Below the pieces are notes generated by a model that saw only the letters and a program-made list of their open reading frames with translations, ran no database searches and was not told the DNA's origin. From positions 124,001-188,000 of the forward strand of contig LUZY01000013.1 of the NCBI GenBank assembly GCA_001603805.1: a stretch of 64,000 nt of DNA, given 5' to 3'. A program made the translations under genes and the position numbers. Source of the stretch: Deferribacterales bacterium Deferri_01. Its GTDB lineage: Bacteria; Chrysiogenota; Deferribacteres; Deferribacterales; Geovibrionaceae. Positions 51,724 through 60,274 of this stretch are shown in pieces. Numbering within the stretch: the first letter of the stretch is position 1; every line of letters starts with the position of its first letter.

Positions 51724-54099
51724 ATGCTTTGCCTGTTTTATAAGCTTTTCTATATCCACATGGTCTATTTGTTTTGTCTTTAAGTATTTTTCTGCGTATT
51801 CCATATAAACTTCTTTTTGAAGAAAGAGTTTGAAAATATCGAAGTCGATGTGATCGTCTTTTGCCATAAAGCTCATGATATTTAAAGCTTCAGACAGAGG
51901 TTTTGCGTTTTTATACGGTCTGTCAGAGGCTGTTAAAGCTTCAAATATATCTGCTATTGCCATTATTCTGGCTGGTATGGAAAGATCCTCTGCGCTGAGT
52001 TTTCTCGGATAACCTGTTCCTTTGAGGGTTTCATGGTGTGACCCGGCATATTCCGGAACGCGCCTGAGATCATCTGTAAACGGGATACTTTCAAGCATCT
52101 TTATTGTCATGATTATATGTTCATTTATTTTAAATCTCTCTTCTTTATTAAGTGTTCCTCTATCTATTAAAAGGTTATAAAGCTCACCCCTGTTATTAAA
52201 GTACTCCGGTACATTAACCTTGAATTTCAGGCTTTCATATTCTCCTGCGTCAATCAACCGTTCATGTCTTATGATATGTTCAGGTTTATCAGACAGCAGA
52301 TTCTCTATGCACGGCAGAGAGGGCTCTGGATAATTATGTAAACGGAGTTTTTCGGAGCTACTCAGACCAAGCCTGTCACTGAAGTATCTGGTCCATTTAA
52401 TTTGTGAAATCTCTTTCAGTTTCTCAGATTTTTTCTCATCCATAAATTCAGCGCCGATGTTGCACTCTGCTACAAAAGAGAAGTCATCTTTTATTTTGTT
52501 ATGTCTTTCCGCAAGCTCCTGCTCAAATAATTGTTTTTTATCCGGTTCGGCAAGCAGCTTTTTGTAGTAGTCTATCACCACATCACGGTAAAGCACTTCA
52601 AATCTGGTTCTTATTTCATGAATTCTATTGTATATAGTTTCCAGTTTAGTTGCTTTATCAACAACGTATTCAGGTGTTACTACCTTTCCGCAGTCATGAA
52701 GCCATGAAGCAACTTTAAATTCTCTCCATTCATTTTCATTCCTGAAAGAAAACTCTGAGAGCTTTCCTTCAATGCTCTCACTCGCTGCTTTTGCCAGCAT
52801 AACTGCAATAATCGGAACTCTTTCGCAATGACCGCCTGTATAAGGAGATTTTGCATCTATAGCCCCTGCAAGTATTTTTATAAAAGAATCTGTAAGTTTT
52901 ATCTGATCTTTTTCATATTTTTTAATAGATTTTGCCATGTTTTTCAATGAGATGGAAAGTTTATGAAATTCATCAATACGCGTGAGTATAACTTCTGTTG
53001 TTTCATAGTTTTGTTCAGAGATGTCTGCTGTCATACTTTTAAGCTTGTCAATAGGGTGTATGAATATTTTTCTGATGATATAAGAAACCGGAAGATAAAT
53101 TATTCCCATTATAATAACAGATATAGCTATTGTGTTGAGTAAGGTTTGGTTAATATTTTCCAGAATGGACGCTCTTGCAACGACTGATGAAAGAAACCAT
53201 CTGCTTTCACAATTTCCTGATACAGGTGTGATAAAGTATATATAGCTTACACCGGAAGAACTGCTTGTTTTCCCTTTATGATTTCCTTGTGTTGCTGCAT
53301 CAAATATATCCTGAGCTTCCTTTATTCCCAGATCTTTAATTTTTGCCAGAATACCGTTTTTGTTTTCAAAATTAAATGATGCGGCTATGATCTGTTGTTT
53401 ATCACTGAAAAGAAAAAGTCTTCCGTTTACAAGGCCTGCCTTGCTTTTCAGCAGTGCTGATAAGTTATCAAGAGTGTAATCCGCTCCGCATATGTACATC
53501 ACTTTTCCGTTTTCATCCATAGCCGAAAGAGAGATTGTAACTCCTGGTTTGTTTGTGGATGCAAAAAAGTACGGATCAGTTCTGTGCGCACCTGATGAGT
53601 TCGCAGCATTTTGGAACCAGCTCCTTTCCCTTGGGTCATAACTGATTACAAAGCTTTCAGCAGATTTTGTATTAAAGTCATTATCTTTGAAGTAGTATGT
53701 GTCTGAATTTTTTCTGACTTCAATGACTCGGAGAGCAAGCTCCGGGTCTCTTCTGGCTTGAATGAAATTGCCTTCCATATCGGCAACATAGATACTTGAT
53801 AAGTTCTTGTCCGAATTGAGGTGTTCTTTCATAATCCTTGTAAAGATGTCAGTATTATCAAGTATTTTATTGTTTTCAATTGTATTTGCCAATACAGACA
53901 GTTTATTTTCTGTGTTTTTCAGACTGCTGCTGAGTGATTCGGTTATGTTTCTGTTAACCTCGGTTATTTTAGCTTCTGTCAGATTCAGCGCATATTTCTG
54001 ACCGTTGAAATAAAAGTTGCCGATGAGAAAAAATGAAAGAACAAGTGTCATTGTGCTGAACAATGACAGAATGCTCACAGTGAAAGTATATTTTTTCAT
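51721..54099 (-). CDS. Membrane HD-GYP phosphodiesterase with Cache sensor and large insert
   Basis: This 792-residue protein has TM1 (~9-30), a periplasmic double-Cache-like sensor (~35-315), TM2 (~317-342), HAMP (~345-395) and an HD-GYP domain. The HD pair (LHDCGKVVTPEY near residue 466) and the GYP motif (HHETLKGTGYP near 690) are both intact, but are separated by about 220 residues rather than the ~60 seen in the other HD-GYP protein of this window. The insert of ~160 residues is charged and helical. Probably a cyclic di-GMP phosphodiesterase controlled by an external ligand. Confidence 0.88.
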   Translation of the reverse strand: MKKYTFTVSILSLFSTMTLVLSFFLIGNFYFNGQKYALNLTEAKITEVNRNITESLSSSLKNTENKLSVLANTIENNKILDNTDIFTRIMKEHLNSDKNLSSIYVADMEGNFIQARRDPELALRVIEVRKNSDTYYFKDNDFNTKSAESFVISYDPRERSWFQNAANSSGAHRTDPYFFASTNKPGVTISLSAMDENGKVMYICGADYTLDNLSALLKSKAGLVNGRLFLFSDKQQIIAASFNFENKNGILAKIKDLGIKEAQDIFDAATQGNHKGKTSSSSGVSYIYFITPVSGNCESRWFLSSVVARASILENINQTLLNTIAISVIIMGIIYLPVSYIIRKIFIHPIDKLKSMTADISEQNYETTEVILTRIDEFHKLSISLKNMAKSIKKYEKDQIKLTDSFIKILAGAIDAKSPYTGGHCERVPIIAVMLAKAASESIEGKLSEFSFRNENEWREFKVASWLHDCGKVVTPEYVVDKATKLETIYNRIHEIRTRFEVLYRDVVIDYYKKLLAEPDKKQLFEQELAERHNKIKDDFSFVAECNIGAEFMDEKKSEKLKEISQIKWTRYFSDRLGLSSSEKLRLHNYPEPSLPCIENLLSDKPEHIIRHERLIDAGEYESLKFKVNVPEYFNNRGELYNLLIDRGTLNKEERFKINEHIIMTIKMLESIPFTDDLRRVPEYAGSHHETLKGTGYPRKLSAEDLSIPARIMAIADIFEALTASDRPYKNAKPLSEALNIMSFMAKDDHIDFDIFKLFLQKEVYMEYAEKYLKTKQIDHVDIEKLIKQAKH

Positions 54100-54191
54100 T
54101 GTGCCGGCTCCGATTGTGCATCACTATAATTAACGATAACACAATATCAAATTAAAAGCCGGATTGACGATTAAGTATCGGGTGGAATAAA

Positions 54192-55355
54192 TCAGAATGG
54201 TTTATATGAGAAGGGGATCTTGATAAAAAAAGTTGTTCCGCTTTCCCTGCGGGTTTCAAAACGGACTTTGCCTTTAAGATAGTTTTCCGTGAGAAGTTTT
54301 ATGCTGTATGTTCCCAGCCCGCGCCCTTTACCCTTTGTGGAAAATGAGCGCTGGAATAACTGCAGCTGAACATCTTTTTGCATAAAACCGTTATTATGTA
54401 CAAAGAAAACGGCGGAGTCATCTTCTCTGTAGCATCCTATAAGGACTTTTTCTCCTTCCAGACTTGCTTCCAGCGCATTTTTAAGCATATTGCCGAGAAT
54501 ACGCCTAAGAACAGTTTTATCAGTTTCGATAAGAATATTTTCTGAGTTTTCACTTACAGCAACGCTTTTCTGAAAAGCAGTACTGTGATTGGAGTAAATC
54601 ATTGCTGCTTCATTTATAATATCAAGGCTTTCCGAAGGTTCGATATTTATAACAAGCTCTTTTGATTCGGCAAGGGTTAAGAGCCTGTGAGAATGAACTT
54701 CTTCAACCAGTGCCTTCGATGTTCCGTACAGAATATGGTGGTATTCCTCGCAGTCTTCCGGCGGCGGAGAGTCCTTAAGTATATCGCTCATTGTATGAAT
54801 AACGCCGGCGAGATTGGAAATATCATGATAAAATATCCGCTCAAGGATAATTCGCCGTTTTTCATCTGCAATATTTTTAGCAATAAAAAGAATGTACTCA
54901 GAATTATTGATCGGTATTATCCTTGTAGTTACAAGCAGATCAAAGGCATCACCGTGTTCTGTTACAATGCGGCATTCTTTTACTTCGTCAGACACTAAAT
55001 TTGCAGCGAGTATTGCATTTACTGCGCCGCACTGCGAGCAGTATTCAGTTGTTCCGCAGGCGGGACAACCGTCTATGAAGGCATGTTCGCAGGTCAGTGC
55101 CTCACCGGGGCGCATCCCAAGCAGTGTATCCTGCTTCTGTAATCCAAGAAGATTTAAGAGAAGCCTGTTTGCAAAAATTATCTGTCTGTTTTCATCAAGA
55201 ACCGCAACAGTATCAGGAAGAGAGTTAAGAATGCTGCAGATATATGGAGCGCTTTTAATCTCCTCTGCTTTTTTTCTTATCTCTGCATCTGAAGTACGTT
55301 CTGCCGGAGCAAAGAAAGTGTGCAGATTCTTGTTTTCTTCCAAATAGTTCCTCAT
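54192..55355 (-). CDS. Histidine kinase with Cys/His-rich PAS domain
   Basis: This 387-residue soluble protein has a PAS domain (~40-165), a dimerisation helix with the phospho-acceptor in FYHDISN (near 175) and an HATPase domain (~270-385; NALEAS N box, GRGLGTYS G2 box). The PAS domain carries a compact ligand set: C89-E-H91, C97-x2-C100, C106-x2-C109. These could bind zinc, a heme-free metal or an Fe-S cluster and act as a redox or metal sensor. It has no TM helix. The gene lies 36 bases downstream of the soluble ABC ATPase gene in the same orientation, so it probably belongs to that operon. Confidence 0.85.
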   Translation of the reverse strand: MRNYLEENKNLHTFFAPAERTSDAEIRKKAEEIKSAPYICSILNSLPDTVAVLDENRQIIFANRLLLNLLGLQKQDTLLGMRPGEALTCEHAFIDGCPACGTTEYCSQCGAVNAILAANLVSDEVKECRIVTEHGDAFDLLVTTRIIPINNSEYILFIAKNIADEKRRIILERIFYHDISNLAGVIHTMSDILKDSPPPEDCEEYHHILYGTSKALVEEVHSHRLLTLAESKELVINIEPSESLDIINEAAMIYSNHSTAFQKSVAVSENSENILIETDKTVLRRILGNMLKNALEASLEGEKVLIGCYREDDSAVFFVHNNGFMQKDVQLQLFQRSFSTKGKGRGLGTYSIKLLTENYLKGKVRFETRRESGTTFFIKIPFSYKPF

Positions 55356-55391
55356 TCGATGACAATACCGAAAATATTTATCATCTGCAAT

Positions 55392-56390
55392 TTAAATTAT
55401 CGTATCATCAATATTATCAAGTCTTCCGCCCGTGCGGAGAATATTTCTCATGGCAAGGAGCTTTTCATCCAGCTTTCTTAATGCCTCAAGACTTTTTCTT
55501 TCTTCTCCTGTGGTTTCGATTATCTCGTTGATACCGCCGTTTTTGATTACTATTCTTTTTGAACCCATAAGCGCCAGAATAGGGTCGTGTGTTGCCATAA
55601 GAACGAGTTTTTCTTCTTTAACAAGGAGTTCAAGAGCTTTTTTTCTGTCTATTCCGGCATTCTCAATTTCATCCACAAGCACAACGGGTGATTTGCTTAA
55701 AAAAGCAGTATCAGCTATCATCAGCGCACGGGATTGACCGCCGCTGAGAGATGTCACAGGTGTGTCAGGTTTAAATTTTTCTCCAGCAAGCATGTTTGCC
55801 TGCTCGATTATTAAAGCGGTCTTTTCTGCGGGATTTTCCACAAGCCTGCTTTCAGCGTGCATCATGACAAATTCTTCGGCAGTTAAGTCCATTACGAAGT
55901 TCATGTTCTGCGAAAGCTGCGCCACAAGCTTATGTTCCAGAGAGTAACGCATTGACAAATCCGGCTTTTCGCCGTTTATCAGAATACGCCTTCCGGTGGG
56001 GGTGTCTCCGTCTGCCAGCCATTCAATATCAGCCAGAAGGCGGCTTTTTCCCGAACCGGTAGGTCCTACTATGCAGATTATATCACCTTTGCTTATGGTA
56101 AGCTCAACATTTTCAGGATTTCCGCTTTTATCGTGTCCGCCGATCACTGTAAGGCTGTTTACATCCATCCCTTTGTCATTCATCATCGCTTCAAAATCTG
56201 CGGCGAAGGCTTCCAACGACTGGAAGAAATTCTCCGGATCAATTCCCAGATCCTCTAGCTTGTCTTCCGGGATGTTTCTCACGTATTCGGCAGGGGTAAT
56301 TTCATGGTTGTCTATCTTTAGACCGAAGCTTTCAAAGAAATCGGTCATATATGTCTGTTCGGAAAATTTTCTGTCAGCGGCTTTTTTCAT
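55392..56390 (-). CDS. Soluble ABC ATPase of a permease-less operon
   Basis: This 332-residue protein has a helical N-terminal domain (~15-60, ITPAEYVRNIPEDKLEDLGI) that resembles the small DUF1858/ScdA_N-like domain, followed by a complete ABC nucleotide-binding domain: Walker A GPTGSGKS (109-116), signature LSGGQ (215-219), Walker B VVLVDE (236-241) and H268 switch. It is clearly active-looking. No permease gene is present in the operon. The ATG at 56390 follows GGAGGAG; the longer frame to 56423 is rejected. It follows the GTPase gene by four bases. Confidence 0.85.
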   Translation of the reverse strand: MKKAADRKFSEQTYMTDFFESFGLKIDNHEITPAEYVRNIPEDKLEDLGIDPENFFQSLEAFAADFEAMMNDKGMDVNSLTVIGGHDKSGNPENVELTISKGDIICIVGPTGSGKSRLLADIEWLADGDTPTGRRILINGEKPDLSMRYSLEHKLVAQLSQNMNFVMDLTAEEFVMMHAESRLVENPAEKTALIIEQANMLAGEKFKPDTPVTSLSGGQSRALMIADTAFLSKSPVVLVDEIENAGIDRKKALELLVKEEKLVLMATHDPILALMGSKRIVIKNGGINEIIETTGEERKSLEALRKLDEKLLAMRNILRTGGRLDNIDDTII

Positions 56391-56394
56391 TTTT

Positions 56395-57084
56395 CTACTC
56401 CTCCATATCCATTTTGCGGACATTGCCCATCTGATAAGTATCGCCTATGCGCCTTTCTCCCAAGCAATATGAGCAGAGAGCAGAGGGCATTGAAAAACGA
56501 AGCATGCGCCCTTTAAGAGTCTCAATCTCGTCTCCGCTGATAAAAAGACGTGAAAGCTCATACGCACCCTGTCCGGTAATTCCGTTGACATTCATTATTG
56601 TCGCAGCAGGATTTGCTATTTTCACTCTTGAAGCGAAGACCTCTCTTTCCGCCTGTGATACAATATCTCCCTTGGTGATGATCACTATATCCGCTGATTT
56701 CAGCATAGGACCAATCTTCTTAGGTGTGTTGACGCCACTGAGGTTATCTATAACGCACACGGCGGTTATATCCTTTATATGAGGTGAACATCTGTTGCAG
56801 AGACCGGCACTCTCGCTTATGAGTATATCAAGCCCTTTATCTGTTCCCCAGCGCACGCACTCTTCAACATTGCTTACGAAGAAATGGTCGGGACACAAAG
56901 CGCCTGATAAGCCTTTCTTAACGGGTACGCCTTTTTTTTCGTACAGCTTGTCATCATCAGTGGTAAGGCAGTCAAACTTGACAACCCCTGTTTTAAGCCC
57001 TCTGGAGGCGAGGGCGTCTATGGTTTTCAGAATTACCGATGTTTTGCCCGATGAAGGGGGACCGGAAACTGTTATAAATTTCAT
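56395..57084 (-). CDS. HypB/CooC-like P-loop GTPase with CxxC motifs
   Basis: This 229-residue nucleotide-binding protein of the SIMIBI class (metal-insertion GTPase type) has the P-loop GPPSSGKT (8-15), a guanine-specificity-like TKGD (137-140) in place of NKxD, and C64, C96-x2-C99 (CNRC) and C204-x2-C207 (CSYC) as possible metal ligands. The last pair is in a tail with conserved aromatic residues (GDTYQMGNVRKM). It resembles HypB and UreG, but no hydrogenase or urease genes are nearby. GAGG precedes the ATG at 57084; upstream TTG and ATG are alternatives. The gene lies between the binding-protein-like gene and the ABC gene. Confidence 0.8.
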   Translation of the reverse strand: MKFITVSGPPSSGKTSVILKTIDALASRGLKTGVVKFDCLTTDDDKLYEKKGVPVKKGLSGALCPDHFFVSNVEECVRWGTDKGLDILISESAGLCNRCSPHIKDITAVCVIDNLSGVNTPKKIGPMLKSADIVIITKGDIVSQAEREVFASRVKIANPAATIMNVNGITGQGAYELSRLFISGDEIETLKGRMLRFSMPSALCSYCLGERRIGDTYQMGNVRKMDMEE

Positions 57085-57092
57085 CATCAACC

Positions 57093-58280
57093 TCAGGAGT
57101 TTTTAAATACGTTCATTGTTTCTTCTATAACCTGATCAATATCATTATTTTCAATGAAATCCCAGCCTATCCACTTAAAAGGAGCATAATCTGGAAGAAC
57201 ATTGTTTACATCAGGGTGAGTAGATGGAAAAAGCCCTTTCTGTGTAAGTATTTCTCCGACTTCCTTCCCTGCAACAGCCTGTGCAAGAGGGCGTACCCCT
57301 TCTTTATCTCTGGCGAGCATGAAAACAGGGCTCACTATTGCTCCGTCTTCAGGGAAGAGTACCTTCACAGTTTTGAGCCCGGCAAGCATTTTGGTGAAGA
57401 AATAGGGCATTATTGTTATATAAGGCTTATCTGCGACCTTTTTACCGGCATTTTTGACCATTTCGGCAGGGTGCATTGATTTGATAAGGCATTTGCCTAG
57501 TTTCTTTACTCCTTCCATGCCGTGTTCCTTATAAATGCTGAGGAGTATGGCGTTGAACAGGTCAAAGTCGCCTACGGGGAGAGCCACTTTGTTTTCATAT
57601 TCAGGACGAAGCAGATCCGCCCATGTTTTAGGCTCAGGCATGTCCCCTTGTTCTTCAAGGTTCAGCATGAATACTGCAGGAACAAGGGCAACAATGGAGA
57701 GTAAGCCTCTTGGATCCTCAAGTTTCAGGTCAGCGAAGCGTTTATTTATCCCTGTTTCAACAAGATTTCTGAAGCTGCCGTCAGCATCAAGCTTATCGCG
57801 GAATTTTTTACTGAAAAACAGCTCAAAACCCGCTGAAAGGTAAATGTCTGAGAGAGATGCCACAGAGTCAGCATTTCTTATTTCAGCATTCATCCAGTCC
57901 GCACCGACAGACGCAGCTTCAAGTTTATATGTAACGGAAACGCCTTCGCTTTCAGCGTATGCGTCTATCTTTTCGAGAATAGGGAGTCGGACAGGGCAGG
58001 GAAGAAGCCCTTTCATGCTGACTGCGCCTTCTGTTTTGGCTTTCTTCAGAGTGACATCCGCTGCTGCTTCGTTTGAGTTTACTTTTTCATCAAGAAGAGC
58101 AACAAAGGTTCCGACATCATATTTTTTGTTTTTCAGGGCTGTTTCAAGTTTAAGAAATTTGCCGAGAGTGTTGAGTTTGGCATCATCTTTAAAATGCTCA
58201 AAACCGTTTGATACGAATATGTCTCTTGTTTCAGGGTGATTATCGATTATTTCTTTAATTGTCATTTCAGCGAAGTTCAT
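57093..58280 (-). CDS. Cytosolic substrate-binding-protein-like protein with DUF1858-like N-terminus
   Basis: This 395-residue protein starts with a short helical domain of DUF1858 type (TIKEIIDNHPETRDIFVSNGF, residues ~7-27) and continues with a periplasmic-binding-protein fold related to the iron/thiamine (SBP_bac) group (segments near 90-390, GLLSIVALVPAVFMLNLEEQ, PYITIMPYFFTKM, VSPVFMLARDKEG, GLFPSTHP). There is no signal peptide or lipobox, so it is predicted to stay in the cytoplasm, which is unusual for this fold. It is the first gene of the operon with the GTPase and ABC ATPase and is preceded by GAGGTAG. Confidence 0.8.
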   Translation of the reverse strand: MNFAEMTIKEIIDNHPETRDIFVSNGFEHFKDDAKLNTLGKFLKLETALKNKKYDVGTFVALLDEKVNSNEAAADVTLKKAKTEGAVSMKGLLPCPVRLPILEKIDAYAESEGVSVTYKLEAASVGADWMNAEIRNADSVASLSDIYLSAGFELFFSKKFRDKLDADGSFRNLVETGINKRFADLKLEDPRGLLSIVALVPAVFMLNLEEQGDMPEPKTWADLLRPEYENKVALPVGDFDLFNAILLSIYKEHGMEGVKKLGKCLIKSMHPAEMVKNAGKKVADKPYITIMPYFFTKMLAGLKTVKVLFPEDGAIVSPVFMLARDKEGVRPLAQAVAGKEVGEILTQKGLFPSTHPDVNNVLPDYAPFKWIGWDFIENNDIDQVIEETMNVFKNS

Positions 58281-58381
58281 AACTACCTCTGTATTTTATA
58301 TTTATAACCTGTTTATACGTCTTTGTGAGTTTTAATATAAACATGAGAGGGAAAAATGAATTGATTGATGTCAAATAAAAC

Positions 58382-58410
58382 AAAAAAAGACCGGAGTTTT
58401 ATCTCCGGTC
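58382..58410 (-). terminator. Intrinsic terminator of the TRAP-TAXI permease
   Basis: GACCGGAG (58389-58396) pairs with CTCCGGTC (58403-58410). On the minus strand it is followed by seven T residues. Confidence 0.9.
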
Positions 58411-58418
58411 TTTGATGA

Positions 58419-60149
58419 TTATGCTGCTTTGGGAGCAAATCTGTTTCTGATGCTGTAATACCATGCAAAGCTGAGAAAATATGAATACAGCCATGTTCCA
58501 ACTATAATCAAAATGAATGCCTTTACAATATCCATCGAAGACCCGTCCAGCGAAAATGCGGGAACATACCCGAAAAGGAACGGAGCAAGATAAAGGAATT
58601 TGGCAAACTTAAATGAGTTGAAAGCCGTTTTCCACATATGCGCTTCTGCGATTGCAGCGCCTGCAAATGCAGCTATGCATACTGGCGGTGTTATGTTTGA
58701 GTCCTGACTGAGCCAGTAAACAATCATATGCGCTGCTATAGGGCTTACGCCGAGGTGAGTAAGCGCCGGAACTGCCACTACGGCTGTAATAAGATAAGCA
58801 GCAGTAACGGGAACACCCATTCCGAGAATGAGTGATGCAAGGGCGATGAGGAGTATGGTCAGCCAGAGTTTTCCTTCTGCAAGGCTGATGACTATATCAG
58901 CAAAGGTAAGGATCAGTCCGCTGAATGTGAGCATTGCGATGATGATACCTATTACTCCGACTGTGGCGCCTATTTTAAGGCTGCTTTCCGCCCCTTTTCT
59001 GGCTGCATCCACCACACCGGGGAGGTCAATTCTTGTTTCTTTCTTAAACCAGCTTATGACAAGGCATGTGAGTATGCCGACAACTGCCGAAAGACCTGCG
59101 TCATAACCAATAATCATAAGAACAGTGATCACCGCCAGAGGCAGGATATAATACCATCCTTCTTTGAAGATTTTGAGGGCGGATTCTTCTGATTTTTCGC
59201 CTCTTATGTTATGGATTTTAGCTTCGTAATGGACCATTACAAAAACACTGAAAAAGTACATCATTGCGGGGAATATGGCTATAAGCATTATCTTGGAGTA
59301 GGGTATGCCTGTCAGCTCCGCCATGATGAAGCCTCCTGCCCCCATGATGGGTGGCATAAACATTCCGCCTATTGATGCCGCAGGCTCAACAGCGCCCGCC
59401 ACATGAGGTTTAAAGCCCACTTTTTTCATGAGTGGTATTGTGAAAGCTCCGGTTGAAACTGTGTTTGCTATGGCACTGCCGGAAATAGAGCCGAACAGGG
59501 CGCTTGCTATAACGGCAACCTTTGCCGGTCCGCCTGTTCTGTGACCAACGAGAACAACAGGGAGATCTATGAAGAATTTCTGCGCTCCTGATTTTTCAAG
59601 GAAAGCACCGAAAATTACAAACAGAAGGACGTATGTTGCAAGAACATCTGCCATAATCCCGAACACGCCGTCGTTTTTATAGAAACAGGTTACGCATATT
59701 TCTATAAAAGAGCCGCCCGGGTGCATAAGAAGTTCAGGCGCATAAGGTCCGTAAACCCCATAGAGCAGAAGAACTGTACCTATAATAACAAACACTGTGC
59801 CTACCGCTCTGCGGGCAACCTCGATTCCTATAAGAACGCCTATAACAGCTATGATTCCGTCAGTCTGTGTTTCTGCCCCTGTTCTGTAGTTCAGAGCTTC
59901 AAAATTCATCATGAAATAGACAACAGTGACCGCTGACAGAATCAAAAGAATATAATCCACTATACGGAAGAATATGCTTTTCGATTTGTAGACCAGAAAA
60001 ACAAGGATGTATGTAACAAAAACATACACTCCTTTGTGGTATTGGGTGGCGGCTGGCACAACAAGTGCCGAATATGAATAGAAAAGAACGAGAAAAAGCG
60101 CCATCCCGTCAAAAAAATATTTCTCGATTTTTGTAAGTTTATCGTACAC
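58419..60149 (-). CDS. TRAP transporter fused permease (4TM/12TM)
   Basis: This 576-residue membrane protein joins the small and large permease subunits of a TRAP transporter of the TAXI type: N-terminal hydrophobic helices (~15-160) followed by a DctM-like part (~165-560; GSISGSAIANTVSTGAFTIPLMKKVGF near 215, PPIMGAGGFIMAELTGIPY near 255). The C-terminal region contains the second TPPVCIAAFAGA-like segment near 488. It follows the TAXI binding protein gene, separated by a hairpin at 60188-60207. Confidence 0.92.
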   Translation of the reverse strand: MYDKLTKIEKYFFDGMALFLVLFYSYSALVVPAATQYHKGVYVFVTYILVFLVYKSKSIFFRIVDYILLILSAVTVVYFMMNFEALNYRTGAETQTDGIIAVIGVLIGIEVARRAVGTVFVIIGTVLLLYGVYGPYAPELLMHPGGSFIEICVTCFYKNDGVFGIMADVLATYVLLFVIFGAFLEKSGAQKFFIDLPVVLVGHRTGGPAKVAVIASALFGSISGSAIANTVSTGAFTIPLMKKVGFKPHVAGAVEPAASIGGMFMPPIMGAGGFIMAELTGIPYSKIMLIAIFPAMMYFFSVFVMVHYEAKIHNIRGEKSEESALKIFKEGWYYILPLAVITVLMIIGYDAGLSAVVGILTCLVISWFKKETRIDLPGVVDAARKGAESSLKIGATVGVIGIIIAMLTFSGLILTFADIVISLAEGKLWLTILLIALASLILGMGVPVTAAYLITAVVAVPALTHLGVSPIAAHMIVYWLSQDSNITPPVCIAAFAGAAIAEAHMWKTAFNSFKFAKFLYLAPFLFGYVPAFSLDGSSMDIVKAFILIIVGTWLYSYFLSFAWYYSIRNRFAPKAA

Positions 60150-60181
60150 TTAAGTCCTCCGATAAAACCAGATTAACCCTA

Positions 60182-60207
60182 ATAAAAGCGGCAGGATGCC
60201 CTGCCGC
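60182..60207 (-). terminator. Attenuator hairpin between TAXI binding protein and permease
   Basis: GCGGCAGG (60188-60195) pairs with CCTGCCGC (60200-60207) around a four-base loop. On the minus strand TTTTATT follows. Partial termination would favour the binding protein over the permease. Confidence 0.75.
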
Positions 60208-60274
60208 ATATTTTGTACATTTTTTTTACAGTAGGGTGCTGCCAGGGGTTGAATCCTGACAGTGGTCTTTCTTG

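Noticed and set aside
60237-60264. GGTTGAATCC, similar to the T-arm of a tRNA
   Set aside because: The flanking bases form one imperfect hairpin (CTGCCAGG/CCTGACAG) and no acceptor, D- or anticodon stem can be drawn; no tRNA gene is present.
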